Below are positions 23,036 to 30,449 of a stretch of 35,148 nt of DNA, one piece after another (positions within the stretch are counted from its first letter, which is position 1; each line of letters opens with the position of its first letter). The stretch is from Bacteroidetes bacterium GWE2_42_24 (GTDB taxonomy: Bacteria; Bacteroidota; Bacteroidia; Bacteroidales; TTA-H9), in the NCBI GenBank assembly GCA_001768515.1, contig MEOA01000049.1:1-35148 (forward strand), read 5' to 3'. A program made the position numbers and the translations under genes. The notes below the pieces were generated by a model, which saw only the letters and a program-made list of their open reading frames with translations, was not told the DNA's origin and made no database searches.

Positions 23036-24184
23036 TCACAACAGGATGCCATCGAATGTACGTGCCACATCGCTCACTATATAGCCTACTTTACTACTGG
23101 TATTCGTCAGTACGATAACGGTTAAGTCAGAATCGACAAAGCGGGTGATTGTTGAAGTAAAACCATGCCATAAGCCATTGTGAAAAACCACATCCTTTCC
23201 TTCAACTACTTTGAACCGCCATCCGAAGCCATAGTTCACCTCGCGCTTATTGTTGAGCACCGATTTTGTATAAGCCTCTTGCAGGGTGCTGTCGCTAACC
23301 AGAAGGGGGCTTACCCAGGCACGGTCGTAAAGAGCAAGATCTTCCGCTGTAGAATAAACACTCTTGTCACCAAGTACATGATTTACCGGATCAGACGGAT
23401 ACTCGTTACCACGGCGGGCAGGATAATGGTACCCTTTCACCTGAACGGCGAGGGTATCGAGCCTGCCGGGATTGTGAGTAAAGGTGTGGAACATGCCAAG
23501 GGGTTCAAAAATATTCGTCCGGACAAAATCGCCAAAAGAAATCCCGCTTTCACGTTCAACCAAAAGGGCAAGTACTGCATATCCTGTATTTGAGTAGTCG
23601 AAACGGCTTCCCGGTTTGAAATACAGTGGTTGCTTATGACGCACAAGTAGTTCCATCATATCTTCATTGCTCATATCGACATCTTTTGGCCAATATTTCT
23701 CAGCCAGATAAATATAATTCGGAAGACCAGAAGTGTGGTTGAGCAAATGCCTGATGGTAATCTTATCGTACGGAAATTCAGGTATGTGTGATTGTACTGT
23801 ATCGTCAAAGTTTAGCAGGCCGCGCTCTTTAAGAATCATAATTGACATGGCTGTAAACGATTTACTCACCGATGCCAACTGAAATGGGGCATTGGTTGTC
23901 AGACTATCTTTTCGGGTAAAATCGGCAAGCCCAACAGTATTTGAATAAATCTGATATCCTTTAAACGAGATGACAATGGAACCGTTGAACCGGTATTTTT
24001 TTAAAAGTTTTTCCATCCGATCGCTTACCAAATCAAGCTCTCCTGCAGCAAGTGGTGAGATGTTGGAGCCGACAGCAAGAACCTGATTGTGATTAAAAAC
24101 CCTGAAGTCGCCGAATTGTAATCCCGTCAATAATGACGAGAAATAGATTGGAAGAAAAAAAACAAGAATCCGTAACTTCTGCAT
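23036..24184 (-). CDS. Serine hydrolase of the beta-lactamase/class C family
   Basis: A 382-residue protein with a signal-anchor-like N-terminus (MQKLRILVFFLPIYFSSLLTG). It has the catalytic SxxK motif SVSK (Ser 105, Lys 108), the second motif YSN (Tyr 197, Asn 199) and HNG (His 335, Gly 337) as the third. This is the pattern of penicillin-binding-protein-like hydrolases and esterases that are secreted and act on peptidoglycan, D-amino peptides or esters. True lactamase activity is not implied. I start at ATG 24184, because the longer TTG start at 24205 lies inside the promoter box at 24203-24210. It is divergent to the phosphodiesterase gene. Confidence 0.9.
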   Translation of the reverse strand: MQKLRILVFFLPIYFSSLLTGLQFGDFRVFNHNQVLAVGSNISPLAAGELDLVSDRMEKLLKKYRFNGSIVISFKGYQIYSNTVGLADFTRKDSLTTNAPFQLASVSKSFTAMSIMILKERGLLNFDDTVQSHIPEFPYDKITIRHLLNHTSGLPNYIYLAEKYWPKDVDMSNEDMMELLVRHKQPLYFKPGSRFDYSNTGYAVLALLVERESGISFGDFVRTNIFEPLGMFHTFTHNPGRLDTLAVQVKGYHYPARRGNEYPSDPVNHVLGDKSVYSTAEDLALYDRAWVSPLLVSDSTLQEAYTKSVLNNKREVNYGFGWRFKVVEGKDVVFHNGLWHGFTSTITRFVDSDLTVIVLTNTSSKVGYIVSDVARTFDGILL

Positions 24185-24202
24185 CCGTGGGGGGTTTGCC
24201 TG

Positions 24203-24210
24203 CAAATTTA
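24203..24210 (-). promoter_or_regulatory. Promoter -7 box (TAAATTTG) of the serine hydrolase gene
   Basis: Minus-strand TAAATTTG matches TAnnTTTG and lies 18 bases before ATG 24184. It is only 14 bases from the divergent box at 24225-24232, so the two promoters overlap and are probably mutually exclusive. Confidence 0.6.
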
Positions 24211-24224
24211 ATATCTATTTTGTA

Positions 24225-24232
24225 TATCTTTG
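24225..24232 (+). promoter_or_regulatory. Promoter -7 box (TATCTTTG) of the phosphodiesterase gene
   Basis: Exact TAnnTTTG match on the plus strand, 75 bases before the ATG of the phosphodiesterase gene. Confidence 0.65.
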
Positions 24233-24307
24233 GAATAGTTATTCACAATCCGGCAAGAAGTTATCAACCGGCATTTACCATAGATTAATATAACAACATA
24301 AAGGACA

Positions 24308-25318
24308 ATGTCTTTAAAAATAAAACATATATTTCTGATTTTCCCAATCTTTTTACTTCTTTCATTTAACACCACAGCTCAGGTCTTTGACATCATCCCA
24401 CTGGGTTGTTCTGGTGGAATCAACGATGATAATCTCTCCGCATGGCTTGTTAAAGCAAGTGGAAGCAATCGTTATTTATGCCTTGATGCCGGCACACTGA
24501 GTCATGGAATAAAACTGGCAGCCAATAACGGGCATCTTCCCGAAGCCATTGCTGCCGACACTGTTACCCCGCTTGTATGGATGCTCAGGTATGGCATCGG
24601 TGCTTACCTGATCTCACATGCCCACTTCGATCATATAGCCGGATTAGTAACCATATCGCCCGACGATACGCCCAAATCGATATATTCATCCCATTCAACA
24701 GCAACTATCCTCACACAACATGTTTTTAACAACGCTGTATGGGCAAATTTCACCGATCAGGGACAACCACCCCGAATTGGCCGATACCAACTGAAAGAAC
24801 TTACCGGTGATCAATTCGAGCCAATTGAAGGGACACAATACAAAGTAATGTACTTCCCGCTGAGCCATGCGAACATTCGCTCATCTGCTTTTCTGATAAA
24901 ATATACAGACAGGTACATTCTCTATCTTGGTGACACCGGTGCCGATGAAGTTGAAAAAGGGCAGAACCTTCAAAACCTCTGGCTAAAAATTGCACCGTTG
25001 ATCAGCAACCAACAACTAGAAGCCATAATCATCGAAGCAAGCTACCCCGACCCGCGTCCCGATGCACTCCTATTTGGACATCTGACGCCCTCACTGCTGA
25101 AGAAGGAGATTGAAAAACTCAGAAGCGCGATTGGCAGCAACGATGCCGTCCAAATACTATCTAAAGTGCTTTTCATTATCACCCACGTAAAGCCTGTCGG
25201 AGGCAACCTTAATACAGAAATAATCAAAAAACAACTGGAAGAATATGATATCCGTGGTTTCAGATTTATCATGGCAGAACAGGGAGCACTTTACAGAAAT
25301 GACTATTTCAAAAAATAA
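24308..25318 (+). CDS. Secreted class II 3',5'-cyclic-nucleotide phosphodiesterase (metallo-beta-lactamase fold)
   Basis: A 336-residue enzyme with signal peptide 1-24 (ending LSFNTTAQ), so it acts in the periplasm or outside the cell. The metal site is complete: His 104, His 106, Asp 108 and His 109 in SHAHFDHIAG, His 187, Asp 209 in LGDTG, and His 293 in ITHVKP. The opening PLGCSGGINDDNLSAWL and DAGTL are typical of yeast PDE1-type class II phosphodiesterases, known as CpdP in bacteria. It should hydrolyse cAMP or cGMP. It is separated by 323 bases from a STAS gene and a cyclase-like gene on the same strand, which suggests a shared signalling theme but not one transcript. Confidence 0.88.
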   Translation: MSLKIKHIFLIFPIFLLLSFNTTAQVFDIIPLGCSGGINDDNLSAWLVKASGSNRYLCLDAGTLSHGIKLAANNGHLPEAIAADTVTPLVWMLRYGIGAYLISHAHFDHIAGLVTISPDDTPKSIYSSHSTATILTQHVFNNAVWANFTDQGQPPRIGRYQLKELTGDQFEPIEGTQYKVMYFPLSHANIRSSAFLIKYTDRYILYLGDTGADEVEKGQNLQNLWLKIAPLISNQQLEAIIIEASYPDPRPDALLFGHLTPSLLKKEIEKLRSAIGSNDAVQILSKVLFIITHVKPVGGNLNTEIIKKQLEEYDIRGFRFIMAEQGALYRNDYFKK

Positions 25319-25641
25319 AGCAACCTGCTGAACCAAAGACTTACCAGATACGAAACAACCATTCATTAATTCCTGAAATTTTCTCATTAATCCATGGATA
25401 GATTCTACCCGGATTTCTCTAAAGCATGCGCTATCTGGCCTCATGAAAACAATTTCGCAAATCATTGGCGAACAAAAGCCCTGTTCTTTATGATTAATTA
25501 AACAGGAAGCGAAGCAGGATAAAACACTTTTCCGAAAAACAAATTCTAACCAATATGAATTACCGCGTCGGGATACCAAGATTATTCTAACTTTGTGGGA
25601 CAATAATCCTGAACAATTAATATCATCATAAAATAATTGCC
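25319..25641. other. Intergenic region ahead of the STAS gene
   Basis: No gene seen. A 148-codon minus-strand frame here is mostly the shadow of the phosphodiesterase gene. A weak hairpin CCTGTT...AACAGG lies around 25481-25507. The promoter of the STAS gene is at 25588-25595. Confidence 0.5.
25588..25595 (+). promoter_or_regulatory. Promoter -7 box (TAACTTTG)
   Basis: TAACTTTG matches TAnnTTTG, 47 bases before the ATG of the STAS gene. It gives the STAS and cyclase-like genes their own transcript. Confidence 0.55.
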
Positions 25642-25971
25642 ATGCACTTACAAATCAACGAAGTTGCCGGGAATAAAGTCGTAGCTATCGAAGGCCGGCT
25701 CGATACGACAACCTATGCAGATCTGGAAAAGACCCTCACCAACCTCTTTGATGAAGGATGTCATAATATGATTCTCGACTGTTCAGCCATGGACTATGTC
25801 AGCAGTTCGGGATTACGCGTTTTTTTAATGATTCTTAAAAAAATCAAATCTGTTGGTGGTAGTCTGGTACTTTGTGGACTTCAACCCGCTATTTATAATG
25901 TCTTTGAAATATCAGGCTTCCTATCCATCTTCTCCATCAGGGATTCACTTGATCAGGCGTTAAACAAATAG
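25642..25971 (+). CDS. STAS-domain anti-sigma-factor antagonist (SpoIIAA-like)
   Basis: A 109-residue single STAS domain. The sequence MDYVSSSGLRVFL (about 50-62) is the phosphorylation site; Ser 55 aligns with the serine phosphorylated by anti-sigma kinases, although the usual Asp before it is Ser 54. No partner kinase of the RsbW type or PP2C phosphatase is next to it, so the partner may lie elsewhere or the cyclase-like protein may be its partner. It shares a promoter with the cyclase-like gene 26 bases downstream. Confidence 0.9.
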   Translation: MHLQINEVAGNKVVAIEGRLDTTTYADLEKTLTNLFDEGCHNMILDCSAMDYVSSSGLRVFLMILKKIKSVGGSLVLCGLQPAIYNVFEISGFLSIFSIRDSLDQALNK

Positions 25972-25997
25972 TCACACGAGAGGGCTTAACCAAAACG

Positions 25998-26651
25998 ATG
26001 GCTACATTTATTCACTGCAAAAATCCACTGTCAGAGGATCTGGGGGATCAGTTGAAAGCTATTCCAGAATGTCCGGGAACCTGTATCTTCATTGATATCA
26101 TCAACTCCACTGACCTGAAATACCGTGCTGGTATTGAAACATGGGGCCGGATGCTTAACAACACTTTCAATTTCATCTCATTTTTGAATAATTTCCCTGA
26201 GAACATCGTGAAAGGGATCGGTGACGAAATGATGCTTTACATCCCCGATTCCGAGTTGAGGCAAAAAAAAGACATCAATAGTTACTTTGCCCTGCTTGGA
26301 GAAATCTTCGCCACACTCGACAACATCAAGAACCATCCCCTCCCCGACCTCTTTCTTCAATGCAAAGTAGCTATTCATCACAGTACTGATGTGTACAACA
26401 TTACTTTTCTCAAGGGTGCCAATGATTACTATGGACGAGGCATAGACCTGTCGGCCAGATTTATGCAGAAGGGCAGGCCAAATAGAATCGTGATGAGCCA
26501 AGACTTTTATGAATTGGTGCTTGCTGACGCACAGGAAGTTGGAAAAGCTGATACAGATGCGATGCTTAAAATGGTTTCACCAATTTACCACGAAGACTTT
26601 AAAGGTGTTCCGTTCCCTGTAGCCTACCGTTTCATCGACCTCAACAACTGA
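25998..26651 (+). CDS. Class III nucleotidyl cyclase-like protein
   Basis: A 217-residue cytoplasmic protein with one cyclase homology domain (about 25-175). The two metal-binding aspartates are present: Asp 33 in CIFIDIINST and Asp 76 in KGIGDEMM, 43 residues apart as in the family. The adenine-selecting Lys 72 and Asp 143 (ANDYYG) are present, and so is the transition-state Arg 154 in LSARF. The family Asn of VNxAAR is replaced by Asp 150 (GIDLSAR), which may lower or alter activity. Length and motifs fit a stand-alone adenylate or guanylate cyclase. It is the second gene after STAS. A hairpin terminator follows at 26706. Activity is inferred. Confidence 0.78.
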   Translation: MATFIHCKNPLSEDLGDQLKAIPECPGTCIFIDIINSTDLKYRAGIETWGRMLNNTFNFISFLNNFPENIVKGIGDEMMLYIPDSELRQKKDINSYFALLGEIFATLDNIKNHPLPDLFLQCKVAIHHSTDVYNITFLKGANDYYGRGIDLSARFMQKGRPNRIVMSQDFYELVLADAQEVGKADTDAMLKMVSPIYHEDFKGVPFPVAYRFIDLNN

Positions 26652-26705
26652 TAAGGTGCTACAGTCCGCCTGATGGTGGCTGACAATATTGAATACAACA
26701 TTTAA

Positions 26706-26745
26706 AGGCTGACACCTGTCATTACAGGAGTCAGCCTGTTGTTAT
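26706..26745 (+). terminator. Terminator-like hairpin after the cyclase-like gene
   Basis: AGGCTGAC and GTCAGCCT pair over 8 bases, with an inner CCTGT/ACAGG stem and a CATT loop. The tail GTTGTTATTAT is T-rich but not a pure T-run. Probable end of the STAS-cyclase transcript. Confidence 0.7.
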
Positions 26746-26867
26746 TATCCACCTACATCAAACAAACACAGGTTGGTTTCGTTATATATACTAACTTATA
26801 CCCTCTGCCTTTTCTGAAGGAAATATTGCCGACCGGCTAACGAGGAAAATGGATACCCCACCCAACG

Positions 26868-28337
26868 ATGCACCGATTACATTTCATCATACTGCTAATA
26901 TTATCTTTGACCTTCCGGCTGAATGGACAAGAAATTCCCGGTATGGTCAGTGGCAACTATCAGGCTGTAAATTCGGTTCTTCTTAATCCTTCAGCCCCTT
27001 TGCACAGCAAACCCTGGCTCGACATTAACATTCTGGGGCTGGCGTTGTATGCCGAAAACACAGCCTTTTACATTCCGGGAGAAAATTTTTCATGGTATAA
27101 CCTTCTCAACCCCAATTACGAACTTGCAAAATTCGGAAAGTACGAGCGTCCCTACCTTCTAAACCCAGGCCCCAGGCTGTATAATTTCTACATGTCTGAG
27201 CGGTTACTGCTACCCGGATTCCAGTACACAGACCACAATTATTCATTTGGACTTCAGCTATCTGTCAGAAGTGCTGCATCAGGACGCAGGATACCTTATG
27301 AAATGTTGAATTTCGTCTATTACGATCTGGCATATCCTCCCCAGCAATTTGTTGAGTATACCGACTATGACATTCAAAGCACTGCACTCAACTGGGCAGA
27401 AATAGGACTAAATTATGGCCGTACAATCAAATATGAACGTTTCACCATTATCAATGCCGGCATCACTATCAAAAAGATTCTTGCCACTGGCGGGGCTTAT
27501 GTAAATATTGACAATTTACGCTACATGGTAGAGAACGATTCTACCGTCGATATTCGTAATCTCAGTGCTGAATTTGGACTTTCAGCCCCCATCGACTACA
27601 ACACCAATGAATATGATAATAAACTCGGACCTTTTACAGGGAGTGGGTTCGGGCTTGATCTGGGAATTACATATATTCGCACCTCACGGGAAATCAGGAG
27701 GATGAACTCTGAAGACCGCCCCTGCGACTGGCGATTTATACCTTACGATTACCGGTTGGGAATCTCAATCGTCGATTGGGGATATGCTTCCTTCAGCGGC
27801 AATGCGCAGGTACATACATTCAACAATGTCAGGCATTACTGGGACAGAATTGACACCATAAAATTCTCAACAATTAATGATGCCCTTCACGAAATCAGCA
27901 ATCGCTTTTATGGCGACCCAAACCGTTCGCTATCAGCCAATTCATTCAGCATGGGATTACCTGCTGCCCTGAGTGTACAATTTGATTATCATTTACGTGA
28001 CAACTGGTACGTGAACACTACCTGGGTCCAGGGGATACCGGCACCTGCGGGTGTGCAGGTTCGACGTACACCTTGGCTTGCAGCCACACCACGATATGAA
28101 ACAGATTATTTTGAGTTAAATATTCCTGTTTCACTTTACGATTATCGTGCTCCCCGGCTGGGATTATCATTCAGGGTTATGGGGTTTACCATTGGAACTG
28201 ACAAATTGGGAACCATGCTGGGAATGGGCGATTTTTACGGCATGGACATATATTTTTCAGCTCGCTTCAGCCTGCTGAAGGGTCATTGCCCCGAAGCTGA
28301 TGAATCAACTCCTTGCGGAAGGCTCGATTTTCATTAA
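26868..28337 (+). CDS. Probable outer-membrane barrel protein (DUF5723-like)
   Basis: The product has 489 residues with a signal peptide (about 1-20, HRLHFIILLILSLTFRLNG). The mature part opens YQAVNSVLLNPSAPLHSKPWLDINILG, a pattern common in Bacteroidota outer-membrane proteins annotated as DUF5723. Alternating strands rich in aromatic residues run to the C-terminus, and there are many Tyr-Arg-Gly turns. No catalytic motif was found. The tail has two Cys (HCPEADE, PCGRLDFH), possibly a disulphide. It is followed by a convergent VapC-like gene, with 50 bases between the stops. No clear promoter box upstream. Confidence 0.7.
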   Translation: MHRLHFIILLILSLTFRLNGQEIPGMVSGNYQAVNSVLLNPSAPLHSKPWLDINILGLALYAENTAFYIPGENFSWYNLLNPNYELAKFGKYERPYLLNPGPRLYNFYMSERLLLPGFQYTDHNYSFGLQLSVRSAASGRRIPYEMLNFVYYDLAYPPQQFVEYTDYDIQSTALNWAEIGLNYGRTIKYERFTIINAGITIKKILATGGAYVNIDNLRYMVENDSTVDIRNLSAEFGLSAPIDYNTNEYDNKLGPFTGSGFGLDLGITYIRTSREIRRMNSEDRPCDWRFIPYDYRLGISIVDWGYASFSGNAQVHTFNNVRHYWDRIDTIKFSTINDALHEISNRFYGDPNRSLSANSFSMGLPAALSVQFDYHLRDNWYVNTTWVQGIPAPAGVQVRRTPWLAATPRYETDYFELNIPVSLYDYRAPRLGLSFRVMGFTIGTDKLGTMLGMGDFYGMDIYFSARFSLLKGHCPEADESTPCGRLDFH

Positions 28338-28360
28338 GCATGAAAGGCCAGATATTTAGG

Positions 28361-28395
28361 CACCAGAAACCTACAATGTGCTGGTGATTATTTTG
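28361..28395 (+). terminator. Weak terminator-like hairpin after the barrel gene
   Basis: CACCAG (28361-28366) and CTGGTG (28381-28386) pair around a 14-base loop, followed by ATTATTTT. It lies 24-58 bases after the stop of the barrel gene and overlaps the end of the convergent toxin-like gene. Confidence 0.4.
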
Positions 28396-28783
28396 GCGTA
28401 CTCCAAAGCTTTGGCACCCCATAAGCCTGATAAACAGGGTTATCTGAAACTATTATAAGGTTTTCTGCCAAAGCCTGCGCTGCAAGCATTCGCTCAAATA
28501 TTTCTTCGTGATGCGATTCAAGAGTGCCCAGTCTGGAAATATGTTCAAGCTTCAACGGCACAATTTCGATCCCGTTGTCTATGGTTTGCTCCATCATCTC
28601 TGTTATCGATGCTGAAGCTGGCAATTCACCTGATTGTACCATGAGGGCAATCTTCCAGAAGGTAGCATAACTAACGCAAACCTGATGCCAGGGTTTCTCA
28701 ATGATACGCTTCATCTCATCAGGAAGCCTCGGGTCATCTTCTGCAAACCAGATGAAGACATGAGTATCAAGTAGTATTTTCAT
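28388..28783 (-). CDS. VapC-like PIN-domain toxin, catalytic residues altered
   Basis: A 131-residue PIN-domain protein starting MKILLDTHVFIWF with the first acidic residue Asp 6 intact. The second conserved acid, in the usual W-E-I motif, is Lys 44 here (ATFWKIALM). The motif usually reading HRDPFDRML is HHEEIFERML (91-100), so the aspartates are replaced by glutamates. Asp 114 remains (IVSDN). The active site therefore looks weakened or lost. It overlaps the antitoxin-like gene by 4 bases. PIN toxins cut RNA. This one may be inactive or act as a decoy. Confidence 0.85.
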   Translation of the reverse strand: MKILLDTHVFIWFAEDDPRLPDEMKRIIEKPWHQVCVSYATFWKIALMVQSGELPASASITEMMEQTIDNGIEIVPLKLEHISRLGTLESHHEEIFERMLAAQALAENLIIVSDNPVYQAYGVPKLWSTPK

Positions 28784-29025
28784 AATTCAGTCTGATTGTC
28801 TGAGGAACTGTTATCAGTATTCAATGATTCTGCTTCGGTTGGCAAAACAGGAGACTGGATAGCACCTTTCATGAAACCCGCTTTCGGACGCGGGTTAGAC
28901 TTCTTTGTGCTTAATCTTTTACCGAAGCCAAGTTTCTGAACAAAGGCCTGCACCTTTTCCTGATCTGTTTTTGTTAAAGCTGCGATATTCAGAAACATCT
29001 CAACCTGGCTGCTTATTTCATTCAT
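28780..29025 (-). CDS. Putative antitoxin, DUF2281-like with a shortened C-terminus
   Basis: An 81-residue protein. The middle motif RPKAGFMKGAI resembles the toxin-binding segment of DUF2281/VapB antitoxins (K-G followed by acidic residues). The expected acidic DDFD tail is missing; the last 25 residues are a Ser/Asn/Asp-rich stretch ending DNQTEL. The N-terminal half is helical and could dimerise. The gene precedes and overlaps the VapC-like gene by 4 bases, as is usual for toxin-antitoxin pairs. It has its own promoter box at 29047. Confidence 0.65.
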   Translation of the reverse strand: MNEISSQVEMFLNIAALTKTDQEKVQAFVQKLGFGKRLSTKKSNPRPKAGFMKGAIQSPVLPTEAESLNTDNSSSDNQTEL

Positions 29026-29046
29026 ATTATTTTAGTTTTCCAAATG

Positions 29047-29054
29047 CAAAGATA
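29047..29054 (-). promoter_or_regulatory. Promoter -7 box (TATCTTTG) of the VapBC-like pair
   Basis: Exact minus-strand TAnnTTTG match, 22 bases before the ATG of the antitoxin-like gene. Confidence 0.65.
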
Positions 29055-29598
29055 GTGCTTTTGATAAAATGACCCATACCGTCCTGTCACTTAAGTTACA
29101 AACAAGCCAAATACCATCAAAACAGATATTCACAACAATCGCATAAAAAGCAGACCTTCCCAAAGTGTCTTAAACTGCGTCTCAGGACAGGACTGCTTCT
29201 TCATCGTTAATAAGTATCAGCTCTTAGGACGTCATCGTCGATATCGCCGTGATATTTTCAATTATACAATTCGCTTTTAACTACACTTAAATTACGATCA
29301 GTGATTAGAAAGAATTCTCTAACTTTCACCAAAACATTTTGTTCCGGCAAGCCATTGAAGGTATAACCATTAGGCAAGTTGTTTCCCCGGCCTACCCATT
29401 AAAAATACCAAAAACAAATATCGAGTAGATCTATACCCTGAATCCGAACGGCTGAAAGGATTCATCCACAGGATTTCGGGAAATATGTGAAATCATATCC
29501 TGATGTTGCCCGACAGGGCAATTGGCTTAACTGATTAAGTCCAGCCTGAGAAACACACTGTATAAGATTTTACATCTCTGGTATCCAATGGTCAGTCA
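29055..29598. other. Intergenic region with a coding-like scrap
   Basis: No complete gene. A run of about 30 codons ending near 29487 reads smoothly on the plus strand (YRVDLYPESERLKGFIHRI), but it has no ATG and a stop on each side. It could be a relic of a lost gene. A hairpin TTGCCC GACA GGGCAA is at 29506-29521. Nothing else stands out. Confidence 0.4.
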
Positions 29599-30288
29599 CT
29601 ACTCATCTTCCTCATCGTCCATTCCCGGCATCCCCTCCATCATTTTTGAGGCATCCTGAATCTCTATGCCGGCGGGAACCTGAAACGTGGAGGCCGGTAC
29701 GGTAATATTCTCCTCCATACTGGTAGCTTCTTCAGTACTCGAGCCCATCAGTCCGCCCATCGCCATCTCGCTCTTTAGCGTGATTTTCTTATAAGTCCAT
29801 ACCTTCGATTTAAGCTTTTCAATTTGCATAATGTTACATGTATGACCAAGAACAACTCCCGTTCCGACATCTTTGGCATCGAACTGCTTCTTTATTTCCT
29901 CTCCTGTTTGTTGGAGTTGCTCATCGGAATATCCTGCTGTCATGGCATCAGTCATCGCCAAAGCATCATCAACCTTCATTTTAGAACCTGTCTTAGCCTC
30001 CAGATCAATTGAATACATCCACTCTTTCGTGCGAATACTCAAATTTTCCTCTGAATTGCTCATCCCCATAATTTTCGTGACGGTTACTTTATAATCATAT
30101 TGCAAACGGCCATAATCATCCCAAATCAGCGTTCTGGTTCCTTTAGTTGTCCCTTCGAGTTTATAGACAATCTTCCCCGATTTTACATCAAACACATTGG
30201 CTGCTTTAATCTGTTTAAGCCTTGAGCCTTGCCCGAAGACAAGAACGACTGGCAACACCATTGCAAAAAGTATTGTAATCCTTTTCAT
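29599..30288 (-). CDS. Secreted protein of unknown function
   Basis: A 229-residue protein with signal peptide (MKRITILFAMVLPVVLVFG, about 1-19). The body starts KQIKAANVFDVKSGKIVYKLEG and then alternates strands and helices. The C-terminal 40 residues are methionine-, glycine- and acid-rich (GMPGMDDEEDE). One Cys in GHTCNIM. Similar short secreted proteins of Bacteroidota carry domains such as DUF4412, but I cannot assign one here. Its promoter was not found in the 161-base gap behind the OmpA-family gene, so it may be co-transcribed with that gene. Confidence 0.75.
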   Translation of the reverse strand: MKRITILFAMVLPVVLVFGQGSRLKQIKAANVFDVKSGKIVYKLEGTTKGTRTLIWDDYGRLQYDYKVTVTKIMGMSNSEENLSIRTKEWMYSIDLEAKTGSKMKVDDALAMTDAMTAGYSDEQLQQTGEEIKKQFDAKDVGTGVVLGHTCNIMQIEKLKSKVWTYKKITLKSEMAMGGLMGSSTEEATSMEENITVPASTFQVPAGIEIQDASKMMEGMPGMDDEEDE

Positions 30289-30449
30289 TGTAGTTTAAGC
30301 TTTAATTATTTAATAACACAATTAATAAGCATTTTTATTTCCATTTTTCACCTGGCAATCCGGTTTCCGGTACATTCTTGTTGTTAGAAATTGCTCGGAA
30401 AATGATTCTTCTCAGCACTGAATTATAATTCCAGTTCTCCTGAATAACC

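Noticed and set aside
25157..25603. 148-codon minus-strand frame
   Set aside because: Two thirds run opposite to the or downstream of the phosphodiesterase gene; no promoter or start context.
29391..29487. Coding-like scrap of about 30 codons on the plus strand
   Set aside because: No start codon and stops on both sides; too short to call a pseudogene without a search for homologues.
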